A DNA stretch of 24,408 bases, taken from positions 1-24,408 of IMG/VR virus record IMGVR_UViG_3300007734_000908, one strand, 5' to 3'. The notes below the pieces were generated by a model. The model had not been told where the DNA came from, did no database searches, and saw only the letters and a program-made list of their open reading frames with translations. The position numbers and the translations under genes are program-made. Below, in pieces: positions 6,302 through 12,721 of this stretch (position 1 is the first letter of the stretch; each line of letters opens with the position of its first letter). This DNA is from a virus.

Positions 6302-7030
6302 ATGATAGGAATTTATAAAATAACAAGTCCAAGTGGAAAAATCTATATTGGACAGAGTGTAAATATTAAAAAAAGAGAGAAAGAGTACCTAAGTACAAGC
6401 AACTGCAAGAGCCAAGTAAAACTACACAACTCACTATTAAAATATGGTTTCTCTGAACATATATTCGAAGTTGTAGAAGAGTGCAAGGTAGAGGTACTGA
6501 ACGAACGTGAGAGATATTGGCAAGATTTCTATAATGTACTCAAAGAAGGATTGAACTGTAGACTGACAGGAACAGAAGATAAATCAGGAAAGATGTCTAA
6601 ATATTCTATAGAAAGGATGTCACAAAGTAGTGGCAAAGCAGTACTTCAGTATACAACTGAGGGATTACTTGTCCAAGAGTGGAGATCAATTAAAGAAGCA
6701 GCCAAGATTCTAAAAGTCGATATAACAAATATATCAGCATGCTGTAGAAATAAAATTAAATCCTCAGGTGGTTTTATTTGGAGATACAAAGCAGGTACAG
6801 TGGAAAACACTATCCAGGTTGAAAAAGTAGGGTATCAATCTCAAATAGAAAAACTAAACAAGCCAATACTCCAGTACGATAAAAGTATTAACTTTATTAA
6901 AGAATGGAAATCCCTTACCGAAGTTACAAATACACTAGGAATACGACAAGGAGACATTTCAGCCTGCCTTACAGGAAGACAGAGAGTTGCAAAAGGATTT
7001 ATTTGGAAATATAAAATACTACCTAAATAA
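6302..7030 (+). CDS. GIY-YIG homing endonuclease with two NUMOD1 repeats
   Basis: 242 residues. The N-terminal catalytic domain has GIYKI (residues 3-7) and KIYIGQSVNIKKRE (the YIG motif and the catalytic Arg region), with a Glu/Asn-rich end near residue 70-85. Two DNA-binding repeats of the NUMOD1 type follow: about 115-165 (AVLQYTTEGLLVQEW...GGFIWRYK) and about 187-240 (PILQYDKSINFIKEW...KGFIWKYK). A free-standing mobile nuclease; no intron boundaries visible. It lies behind a terminator, so expression may need read-through, as is common for homing genes. ATG 6302 has no nearby AAAGTT context. Confidence 0.85.
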   Translation: MIGIYKITSPSGKIYIGQSVNIKKREKEYLSTSNCKSQVKLHNSLLKYGFSEHIFEVVEECKVEVLNERERYWQDFYNVLKEGLNCRLTGTEDKSGKMSKYSIERMSQSSGKAVLQYTTEGLLVQEWRSIKEAAKILKVDITNISACCRNKIKSSGGFIWRYKAGTVENTIQVEKVGYQSQIEKLNKPILQYDKSINFIKEWKSLTEVTNTLGIRQGDISACLTGRQRVAKGFIWKYKILPK

Positions 7031-7060
7031 TTTGGAAGCATAGAATAAAGTCCGTATATT
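7029..7060 (+). repeat. Promoter-containing direct repeat, copy 1
   Basis: 32 bases, from AATTTGGAAGCATAG to CCGTATATT, nearly the same as 7945-7976 (four or five differences). Contains a complete TTG-N20-TATATT promoter. Confidence 0.7.
7032..7060 (+). promoter_or_regulatory. -33/-7 promoter for clpP
   Basis: TTG 7032-7034, 20-base spacer, TATATT 7055-7060, right after the GIY-YIG stop. Predicted leader about 11 bases to ATG 7078. Confidence 0.75.
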
Positions 7061-7077
7061 AAAATAAAAACAAAGTT

Positions 7078-7644
7078 ATGATACTAGAATTACCAAAACC
7101 AAAACAAAGAAATTTATTTTTTACAAAAGATGTAGATGCTGAAAGTATAGCGAAACTAACAGAAGCTCTTATTGAAATAGAAGAAAGTGATAAGGATCTT
7201 AAAAAGATTTACGAACTCTATGATTTAGTATATACACCAAAACCTATTAAAATTTATATAGATTCTTATGGAGGGTATGTGTATCAATGCTACGGATTAC
7301 TGAGTGTAATGAAAGCATGTAAAACTCCAATTCATACAATTGTAACAGGATGTGCAATGAGCTGCGGATTCTTAATGGCTATTACAGGACATAGAAGATT
7401 TGCATATCCAAAATCAACCTTAATGTACCACCAAATATCATCAGGATCTTGGGGTAAAGCAAAAGACATAGAGGAACGTATTGTCGAAACTAAAAGACTA
7501 CAAAAGATGTTAGAACAACATACTTTAGAGCATACCGGTGTAACAAAGGAGAAACTTAAAGAAGTTTATAAGACAAAATTTGATTGGTACATGACTGCGA
7601 AAGAGGCTTTAGAGTTAAAAGTACTAGATGAAATTCTTAGTTAG
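7078..7644 (+). CDS. clpP: ClpP-like serine protease
   Basis: 188 residues with the full ClpP fold pattern: IYIDSYGGYVYQCYGLL (oxyanion-loop region), nucleophile Ser95 in GCAMSCGF, His118 in LMYHQ and Asp169 in KFDWYMTAKEALEL, followed by LKVLDEI. The catalytic triad is intact. The Ser motif differs from the bacterial GxAASM, and an extra loop near residues 33-52 is present, so it is diverged from host ClpP. No Clp ATPase is in the window. In phages such proteases serve as capsid-maturation proteases or as partners or modulators of the host Clp system; the neighbours here are metabolic, so the second is as likely. Start ATG 7078 is in an ACAAAGTT context behind its own promoter. Confidence 0.88.
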   Translation: MILELPKPKQRNLFFTKDVDAESIAKLTEALIEIEESDKDLKKIYELYDLVYTPKPIKIYIDSYGGYVYQCYGLLSVMKACKTPIHTIVTGCAMSCGFLMAITGHRRFAYPKSTLMYHQISSGSWGKAKDIEERIVETKRLQKMLEQHTLEHTGVTKEKLKEVYKTKFDWYMTAKEALELKVLDEILS

Positions 7645-7653
7645 AATTAAGAT

Positions 7654-7959
7654 ATGGAAAATAAACTAGAAACATGTCACCACTGCGGCGAACAAAAAGA
7701 AGATTGCTATCACGGATATATATCACTACTTATTCCACTTCCTCGAATAGAAGAAATGATTGACAAGTGGGGAAGAAAGGATTGGTGGAAAAACTTAGAA
7801 AGAGAAGATCTTACTGAAGATGAAATGAAAGAACTTGATGGTTTAGCCACATACGATCAATTACTGAATACAGTTGGGAGAGGAGTTCAGTGTGATGATT
7901 GCGCAAAGAAAGAATCAGAACTCTATGAAAAATATTATCCAAAAAATTTGGAATCATAA
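7654..7959 (+). CDS. Small zinc-finger-like protein
   Basis: 101 residues. Two cysteine pairs, CHHC (Cys8, Cys11) and CDDC (Cys80, Cys83), separated by an acidic Trp-rich helical region (KWGRKDWWKNLERED), suggest one split zinc site. No family recognised; could bind nucleic acid or protein. Its last codons contain the -33 TTG of the following promoter, so coding and regulatory sequence overlap. Confidence 0.7.
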   Translation: MENKLETCHHCGEQKEDCYHGYISLLIPLPRIEEMIDKWGRKDWWKNLEREDLTEDEMKELDGLATYDQLLNTVGRGVQCDDCAKKESELYEKYYPKNLES

Positions 7960-7976
7960 AATAAAGTACGTATATT
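7945..7976 (+). repeat. Promoter-containing direct repeat, copy 2
   Basis: Second copy of the 32-base unit at 7029-7060. Its first 15 bases also encode the C-terminus NLES and stop of the zinc-finger-like gene. Confidence 0.7.
7948..7976 (+). promoter_or_regulatory. -33/-7 promoter giving a leaderless or near-leaderless transcript
   Basis: TTG 7948-7950, 20-base spacer, TATATT 7971-7976. The next ATG is at 7982, only 5 bases after the -7 element, so the predicted transcription start falls on or next to the start codon. Confidence 0.7.
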
Positions 7977-7981
7977 ATAGT

Positions 7982-8137
7982 ATGAGAGAAATTAACGAAC
8001 ACCTAAAGCAAGTTATGGGGATAAAGAAAACAAAAGAAGAGAAGAGCAAAGATACTAAGATGATACTAGTCACTTGGTCAGCTATCGGAATAGTAACAGT
8101 AGTATTATGGACAATAATCTACAACCTAATATTTTAA
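7982..8137 (+). CDS. Small single-span membrane protein
   Basis: 51 residues: a charged, Lys/Glu-rich N-terminus (MREINEHLKQVMGIKKTKEE) and one C-terminal membrane helix at about 29-50 ending NLIF, i.e. a tail-anchored layout. Not recognised. ATG 7982 is chosen because the promoter -7 element ends at 7976; longer frames starting at 7874 would overlap the upstream gene and cross the promoter. One base separates it from queD. Confidence 0.65.
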   Translation: MREINEHLKQVMGIKKTKEEKSKDTKMILVTWSAIGIVTVVLWTIIYNLIF

Positions 8138-8138
8138 T

Positions 8139-8711
8139 ATGAAAAAGATCCAATACATTTCCCGTAAAGGGAATTTTGATTCAGGTCATAGAGTAATGAA
8201 TGAGTTTATGAAATGTTTTAACATTCATGGACACACGTATCTTTATGAACTGACATTCTCATTTGAGAATATGGAAGAGATCGGTTATGCAATCGACTTC
8301 AAAGAGATTAAAAGAGTATTCTGTCAATGGATAGATGATATTTTAGATCATGGAATGATTCTTAATCCAAAAGATGAATTACTTATTCAGACTACAAAAG
8401 ACTATGGAACTAAGCTTTGGTTGATGTCTCTAAACGGAGAAGGAGAGTATTGTAATCCTTCAGTAGAGAATATTGCTAAAGAAGTATTCCTAGCAATGAA
8501 TATACTTTCAGATACTTTATATGCAAATACCCCAACAGGATTAAAGATTCACAAAGTACAAATCTATGAAACACCAAACTGTTCTACAGAATGTGTATTC
8601 GATAGTATTTCTGAAAATGAATATGTAAACTTTGCAAAAGCAAATAAGCAAGCTATTAAAGCTTACGCAGTAGAAAAAGGAGTATTAGAATATGATGATA
8701 GAAAAAAATAA
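8139..8711 (+). CDS. queD: 6-carboxy-5,6,7,8-tetrahydropterin synthase (QueD)
   Basis: 190 residues of the 6-pyruvoyl-tetrahydropterin synthase/QueD T-fold. Zinc ligands His17 (FDSGHRV), His30 and His32 (NIHGHTY); catalytic Cys26 just before them; His71 in LDHGMILNP; Glu144 in VQIYETPNCST for pterin binding. It turns dihydroneopterin triphosphate into 6-carboxy-tetrahydropterin, step two of 7-deazaguanine synthesis, between FolE (12722) and QueE (9800), both present here. Longer than the usual 120-140 residues because of an insertion at about 82-112 and a C-terminal helix, seen also in other phage versions. Same operon as the small genes around it. Confidence 0.92.
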   Translation: MKKIQYISRKGNFDSGHRVMNEFMKCFNIHGHTYLYELTFSFENMEEIGYAIDFKEIKRVFCQWIDDILDHGMILNPKDELLIQTTKDYGTKLWLMSLNGEGEYCNPSVENIAKEVFLAMNILSDTLYANTPTGLKIHKVQIYETPNCSTECVFDSISENEYVNFAKANKQAIKAYAVEKGVLEYDDRKK

Positions 8712-8712
8712 T

Positions 8713-8922
8713 ATGAATAAAGAAATTAAACTATCGAAAGAAGAAGCAGAACAATTGTTCGGTGAAATCGATAACGAAGGATTTGGTTATTGGGTTGAGG
8801 AATATGGATACGATGGAGAAGAAGATCCTGAACTAATAGAGCTTTGTGAAGAAGCTAAAGCTGCTATGAAGAAATTAAGAAAGCATATTGATGCTATTTG
8901 GGAACATTATGAAATCGGATAA
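8713..8922 (+). CDS. Unknown small acidic protein
   Basis: 69 residues, very acidic (EEYGYDGEEDPELIELCEEA), helical. Not recognised. Start placed at ATG 8713, one base after the queD stop; ATG 8692 in the same frame would overlap queD by 20 bases. Acidity could suit a DNA-mimic or anti-restriction role, but that is speculation. Confidence 0.6.
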   Translation: MNKEIKLSKEEAEQLFGEIDNEGFGYWVEEYGYDGEEDPELIELCEEAKAAMKKLRKHIDAIWEHYEIG

Positions 8923-8923
8923 T

Positions 8924-9055
8924 ATGGTAGCAACACATAACTTAACAATGGATGAGTTCCATCAGTACTTACAAAATGTAATAGACTCTAACTTAAATCT
9001 AAGACAAAAAGTAGTAGCGGTAGAAAGATATATAAAACAAATAACAGGTAGATGA
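8924..9055 (+). CDS. Very small unknown protein
   Basis: 43 residues (MVATHNLTMDEFHQYLQNVI at the start), one base after the previous stop and coupled to the next gene by an ATGA overlap at 9052-9055. Helical; not recognised. Supported mainly by spacing and by the absence of an intergenic gap otherwise. Confidence 0.55.
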   Translation: MVATHNLTMDEFHQYLQNVIDSNLNLRQKVVAVERYIKQITGR

Positions 9056-9228
9056 AAAGAGTAGTTATAAAATTTATTAAATTCCTAGCTCATAAAATAG
9101 GGTACGACGTAGCATTAGTAGAATACACTCCTGGAGAAATAAGTCTACAAGGGGATGTAAGACTTCTAAAATTTGTGGATACTATAAAGTACATGCAACA
9201 TATTCGTAAAGTAAAAAACATAGAATAA
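9052..9228 (+). CDS. Very small unknown basic protein
   Basis: 58 residues, basic N-terminus (MKRVVIKFIKFLAHKIGYDV), a short beta section and a basic C-terminal helix. Not recognised. Start lies in the stop of the previous gene (ATGA). It is the last gene before the HNH endonuclease insertion, which begins behind its own promoter motif. Confidence 0.55.
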   Translation: MKRVVIKFIKFLAHKIGYDVALVEYTPGEISLQGDVRLLKFVDTIKYMQHIRKVKNIE

Positions 9229-9260
9229 TAGGTGTGACAGTTGGTAACGGAAATCTACTA

Positions 9261-9274
9261 CTATTTATAATAAA
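9261..9274 (+). promoter_or_regulatory. TATTTATA-class promoter before HNH endonuclease
   Basis: CTATTTATAATAAA, preceded by CTA, identical over 17 bases to the site at 15355-15371. Core begins 18 bases before ATG 9280. Confidence 0.55.
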
Positions 9275-9279
9275 AGAGT

Positions 9280-9819
9280 ATGGATTATCAAAAAATTTAC
9301 AGCCAGCTGATACTAAAAGCTAAAGAAAGAAGGACAGTTGAAGGATATAAAGAGCTTCATCATATTATTCCTAAATGCGTAAAAGGAACTGATGATGTAA
9401 ATAATCTAGTAGAATTGACAGCCAAAGAGCATTTTATAGCACATCTACTTCTTACTGAGATTTATCCTAAGAGTCAAAAACTAAAGTATGCTTTATGGAT
9501 GATGGCAAGTATGGAAGCTCCTAATCAAAATAGGTATAAGGTTTCTGCAAACATGTACAGAATTATAAAAGAGCAGATAGCAAAAAAAAGCATAGAGCAT
9601 AAACAAAAAATCTCAGAAGGACTAAAAAGAGCCTACCAAGAAGGAAAAAGAGTTTCAAATGCAGGAAAGATAATGCCAAAGGAATTTGGAGAAAAGATTT
9701 CTAAAGCAAAGAAAGGAATGGTAGGAACAAATAAAGGCATTCCGATGTCGGAGGAACAGAAGAGAAAAATATCAGAAACATTAAAAAATAGAAATAAAAA
9801 TGGGATTAAAAAGAATTGA
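9280..9819 (+). CDS. HNH homing endonuclease, paralogue of 1072 gene
   Basis: 179 residues. HNH core HHIIPKCVKGT and NLVELTAKEHFIAHLLL, nearly matching the endonuclease at 1072; both start MDY(K/Q)K and share about the first 80 residues. Then NUMOD3-like repeats (HKQKISEGLKRAYQEG, FGEKISKAKKGM, SEEQKRKISETLKNR). It lacks the C-terminal CxxC finger of its paralogue. Inserted just before queE, overlapping its start by 20 bases. Confidence 0.85.
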   Translation: MDYQKIYSQLILKAKERRTVEGYKELHHIIPKCVKGTDDVNNLVELTAKEHFIAHLLLTEIYPKSQKLKYALWMMASMEAPNQNRYKVSANMYRIIKEQIAKKSIEHKQKISEGLKRAYQEGKRVSNAGKIMPKEFGEKISKAKKGMVGTNKGIPMSEEQKRKISETLKNRNKNGIKKN

Positions 9820-10579
9820 GGATTTTAATAAGACGCTTCCTATTATTGAACTATACACTGCAGTGCAGTCAGAGGGAAGTAGAGCAGGATATCCTACAGT
9901 AGTAATTCGAACTACTGGTTGTACACATCGCTGCTGGTTCGGAGATGGAGGTTGGTGCGACAGTTGGTATAGTTCTATTCATCCAGAAAAGGGAAGTTCA
10001 ACTTTCCAAGATATTATTAACATGTATGATAAGAATCCTCACATCACAGAGATGATGCTAACAGGAGGATCACCAACCATGCATCCAGCATTAGTAAACG
10101 AACTAACACATTTTGCACATGACAGAGGAATTTTTATTACTATTGAAACAGAGGGATCACATTTCCTGGAAACAGACTTTCCGATTAATTTACTTAGCAT
10201 TAGCCCTAAGTTTTCTAACTCTATTCCACGGGTGGGTATATCTACTCCAGGAGGTGATATCGTCGACGAAAAGATGGTTAAGCAACATAATAAGTTAAGA
10301 TTAAATTATGATGCAATATCTAAATCAATTGCTTATCATTCCGATTATCACTTGAAGCCAGTATGGGATGGAGAGGATCAAGAAGCATTGGCAGAGATTA
10401 TGAATTGTATTAAAATGCTAGACATACCTCAAGACAAAGTATGGTTCATGCCAGCAGGAGATTCAAGAGAGGCTTTATTCAAATCATATCCAAAAATGTT
10501 TGATTGGGTGAGAGATAATGGTTATAGATTAACCTGGAGACCTCACATCATTGCATTTGAAGACCAAAGAGAAGTATAA
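9800..10579 (+). CDS. queE: 7-carboxy-7-deazaguanine synthase (QueE), radical SAM
   Basis: 259 residues. Converts 6-carboxy-tetrahydropterin to 7-carboxy-7-deazaguanine (CDG) by radical SAM ring contraction. N-terminus IIELYTAVQSEGSRAGYPTV is the typical QueE substrate/SAM entry; cluster cysteines Cys41, Cys45 and Cys53 form CX3CX7C rather than the common CX3CX2C. MLTGGSPTMHP is the SAM-binding GG motif, IETEGS and LSISPKFS are later conserved strands. Start ATG 9800 lies inside the end of the HNH gene; it leaves a normal QueE N-terminus, so the mobile gene has not damaged it. Acts with FolE, QueD and QueF encoded here. Confidence 0.92.
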   Translation: MGLKRIEDFNKTLPIIELYTAVQSEGSRAGYPTVVIRTTGCTHRCWFGDGGWCDSWYSSIHPEKGSSTFQDIINMYDKNPHITEMMLTGGSPTMHPALVNELTHFAHDRGIFITIETEGSHFLETDFPINLLSISPKFSNSIPRVGISTPGGDIVDEKMVKQHNKLRLNYDAISKSIAYHSDYHLKPVWDGEDQEALAEIMNCIKMLDIPQDKVWFMPAGDSREALFKSYPKMFDWVRDNGYRLTWRPHIIAFEDQREV

Positions 10580-10589
10580 AAAATAAAAT

Positions 10590-11165
10590 ATGGAAAATCA
10601 AATCACAAAAAAGTTTATAGACATTCTAGGCCCTATAACGGATGTTAGAATATGCTTTGGCAATTATAGTGAAGATTCATCAGTAGGAGGTCAGAATATA
10701 GCTGCACTAACTGATGAACAAAAACAACAAGTAGAGCAGCTTATAAAAGAGCACTACCTTGCCAAAGAAGTTAAATGGATAAACCATGTCGGAGGAGCAT
10801 CAAAACCAGGAGAAGCAGTAGTAGCTAAAACACATAAATTAGTAGATGAAGACTACGAAACATATGAAGGGAAAACTCTCTATGTTTATCAAATTATGTT
10901 TTCACCTAAAATGTATGATCCAAAAACAATTCATGAACCTGTAAAAGACGGATGTACATTGACACCTCTAGTATATAATCCAGAAACATTTACACCTTAT
11001 AGAAAAATTGTAATTGAATTCTCTCCAGAGTACACACAGGAAATACTTACAGAAGAGGATATGAGACAACACCTAAGAGGTAAACTTGAAAAAGTATTTA
11101 CCGACCCAGGTAGTTACATACCGGAAGGATTTAGAGCATGTATGTTACGGTTTGCAGTAAAGTAG
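10590..11165 (+). CDS. Unknown phage protein downstream of queE
   Basis: 191 residues, alpha/beta, no membrane segment. Features: FGNYSEDSSVGG near the N-terminus, an Arg/Glu-rich C-terminus ending GFRACMLRFAVK. Not recognised. It is 10 bases after queE in the same operon, so a link to deazaguanine metabolism is possible but unproven. Confidence 0.7.
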   Translation: MENQITKKFIDILGPITDVRICFGNYSEDSSVGGQNIAALTDEQKQQVEQLIKEHYLAKEVKWINHVGGASKPGEAVVAKTHKLVDEDYETYEGKTLYVYQIMFSPKMYDPKTIHEPVKDGCTLTPLVYNPETFTPYRKIVIEFSPEYTQEILTEEDMRQHLRGKLEKVFTDPGSYIPEGFRACMLRFAVK

Positions 11166-11172
11166 TAAAGTG

Positions 11173-11364
11173 ATGGTAGCAAAAGCAACACCTTTCGAAA
11201 CATTAAGAGTTCTTCATAACCTTTGGAAAAAAGGACACTTAGACACCTCACGGCTAAAGTACTTACTACTAGCAGGTTCTTCTCTACAGCTAACAGTTCT
11301 AGCAAATGGAGAAATAAAAGCACAATCACTAGACGGACAAGAAAAATATTCAATCAACCAATAA
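11173..11364 (+). CDS. Unknown small protein
   Basis: 63 residues; helix-rich N-half (TPFETLRVLHNLWKKGHLD), beta-strand C-half. Not recognised. ATG 11173 preferred over the GTG three bases before it. Follows the previous stop by 7 bases. Confidence 0.6.
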   Translation: MVAKATPFETLRVLHNLWKKGHLDTSRLKYLLLAGSSLQLTVLANGEIKAQSLDGQEKYSINQ

Positions 11365-11372
11365 ATAAAAAA

Positions 11373-11672
11373 ATGACGTTACAAGAATTAATTACCCTAG
11401 CAGGAGATAGAGACCTATCGAAATCATATCCAAAAGCAGATGGAGTTTACATCTGGGATTATAAATTAGAATATGATGCTACCAATAATTTTGAATTACA
11501 ATTAAGACTAATACCAAGTGATTCAGGCAAAGCCGGATTCAAAGATAAAGTATCAGTAGATGAACTTATCAATTACGTACTAGAAGAAACAAACCCAGAA
11601 CTACCAGCAGATCAAATTCTTTCAGAGATGAAAGTTGTAGGAGCAGAAGGAATAACAATAGCAAGAATCTAA
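11373..11672 (+). CDS. Unknown small acidic protein
   Basis: 99 residues, acidic, alpha/beta (MTLQELITLAGDRDLSKSYP at the start). Not recognised. ATG 11373 is 8 bases after the preceding stop in an A-rich leader; the longer frame from 11223 lies in the coding sequence of the gene before and is Arg/Lys-rich and unlike protein there. One base separates it from the secreted nuclease. Confidence 0.65.
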   Translation: MTLQELITLAGDRDLSKSYPKADGVYIWDYKLEYDATNNFELQLRLIPSDSGKAGFKDKVSVDELINYVLEETNPELPADQILSEMKVVGAEGITIARI

Positions 11673-11673
11673 T

Positions 11674-12252
11674 ATGAAAAAGTTTTTATTACTACTCCTA
11701 CTTCCGTTAGTAGGATTCGGACAACTAAGAGACAGTATTTACGTTAAGACAGACATCTACGAGGTGATGTACTCTGAAAAATTAGAACAACCACTTTGGG
11801 TAAAGTATACAGTAGCTTGTACCGGAGCCGGAGCTTCTAGAAAAGGAATGGATTTTTATGTAGATAAAACAATTCATACTTCTGATGCAAAGGATTACGT
11901 GAACAATGTCTACGATAAAGGACACTGTGCACCAGCAGCAGATTTTAATTGCAATAAAGAAATGTTATTTAAAACATTCTCCTATTTGAATTGTACTCTT
12001 CAAAATGATAGATTAAATAGAATTCATTGGAGATTGCTTGAAGATTATGAAAGATTACTAGCAGTCACTGAAGGACCAGTCAATGTTGAAATACGAATTG
12101 TGTTTGACAAAAATCCCAGCAGAGTACCTGGGGGTGCAGCTATTCCTACCTCTTTCCTTAAAATTATTAAAACAAAGAACAAAACACTTAAGTTTTTCTT
12201 TAAGAATGAGCCACCAACCAAGCCGACGTTTGTTGACTATCAAATAAAATAA
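11674..12252 (+). CDS. Secreted DNA/RNA non-specific endonuclease (NUC1/NucA family)
   Basis: 192 residues. N-terminal signal peptide: MKK, then a leucine run, then GFGQ with likely cleavage after Gly16, a form common in flavobacterial exported proteins. The mature part has DKGHCAPAADF (catalytic His84), then SYLNCTLQNDRLNR.HW..LE, which matches the DRGH...N...LNRG.W..LE signature of the beta-beta-alpha-metal nucleases; Asn106 is the likely metal ligand and Glu123 the conserved acid. Predicted to act in the periplasm or outside the cell on DNA and RNA. Possible uses are destroying competitor phage DNA at entry, scavenging nucleotides or clearing DNA at lysis. Sits among metabolic genes. Confidence 0.82.
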   Translation: MKKFLLLLLLPLVGFGQLRDSIYVKTDIYEVMYSEKLEQPLWVKYTVACTGAGASRKGMDFYVDKTIHTSDAKDYVNNVYDKGHCAPAADFNCNKEMLFKTFSYLNCTLQNDRLNRIHWRLLEDYERLLAVTEGPVNVEIRIVFDKNPSRVPGGAAIPTSFLKIIKTKNKTLKFFFKNEPPTKPTFVDYQIK

Positions 12253-12254
12253 GT

Positions 12255-12650
12255 ATGTCGCTAAAGATAGGAAATAAGATTTACTTAAGCTGGGATGATA
12301 TAACTATTCTAGTAGAAGATCTATGCAATACAATAGCATCATCAGGAGCACAAATCAAATCGATAACAGGGATTGAAAGAGGAGGATTAATACCAGCAGT
12401 AATGATCTCCCATAAGCTAAACATTCCTTACGTAACGAAAATCAATAAGGATACTCTTGTTGTAGATGACATTTGTGATACAGGAGAGACGTTAAAAAAT
12501 ACTGTAGCAGGCTATACAGCAACACTTCATTATAAGAAAACAGCAATAACTACTCCTGACTTCTATGCAAAAGAAGTAGGTACAGAGTGGTTGATCTACC
12601 CTTGGGAGAGAAGCGATAGTGATGCTATTCAAGATTATTTAAAAAAGTAG
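12255..12650 (+). CDS. Phosphoribosyltransferase, xanthine/guanine type
   Basis: 131 residues. The type I PRTase PRPP loop is VVDDICDTGETL (residues 69-80); ITGIERGGLIPAVMIS is the upstream PPi loop and EWLIYPWE is the hood segment that, with its PWE end, is typical of XGPRT-like enzymes (Gpt). Would join a 6-oxopurine to PRPP. In this setting it could salvage guanine released when the transglycosylase swaps bases in DNA, an inference from neighbours. Compact compared with the roughly 150-residue Gpt. Two bases after the nuclease gene. Confidence 0.82.
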   Translation: MSLKIGNKIYLSWDDITILVEDLCNTIASSGAQIKSITGIERGGLIPAVMISHKLNIPYVTKINKDTLVVDDICDTGETLKNTVAGYTATLHYKKTAITTPDFYAKEVGTEWLIYPWERSDSDAIQDYLKK

Positions 12651-12679
12651 TTGCAGAATAGAATAAAAAATGTTATATT
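12651..12679 (+). promoter_or_regulatory. -33/-7 promoter for folE
   Basis: TTG 12651-12653 directly after the PRTase stop, 20-base spacer, TATATT 12674-12679. Predicted transcription start about 12686, i.e. right at the 5' end of the riboswitch-like element. Confidence 0.75.
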
Positions 12680-12686
12680 AAATAAA

Positions 12687-12721
12687 ACGGAGTCGTAGAA
12701 CCTCCATAAAAACAAAACTAT
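12687..12721 (+). promoter_or_regulatory. Candidate preQ1 class I riboswitch controlling folE
   Basis: P1 GGAG (12689-12692) / CTCC (12702-12705) encloses loop TCGTAGAAC, followed by an A-rich tail ATAAAAACAAAACTAT. Compared from memory with the Thermoanaerobacter tengcongensis preQ1-I aptamer (loop UCGCAGUAAC, tail with AACAAAAC), the loop matches except for C-to-U and loss of one U, the tail shares AACAAAAC, and C12701 takes the place of the ligand-pairing C. Pseudoknot P2 can form from GTAG (12695-12698) with CTAT (12718-12721), immediately before ATG 12722. Ligand binding would therefore cover the start region. P1 is short (4 pairs), which is the weak point. Confidence 0.68.

Noticed and set aside
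6302-7030. Group I intron around the GIY-YIG endonuclease
   Set aside because: Flanking genes are not split halves of one protein and no intron core pairings were recognised.
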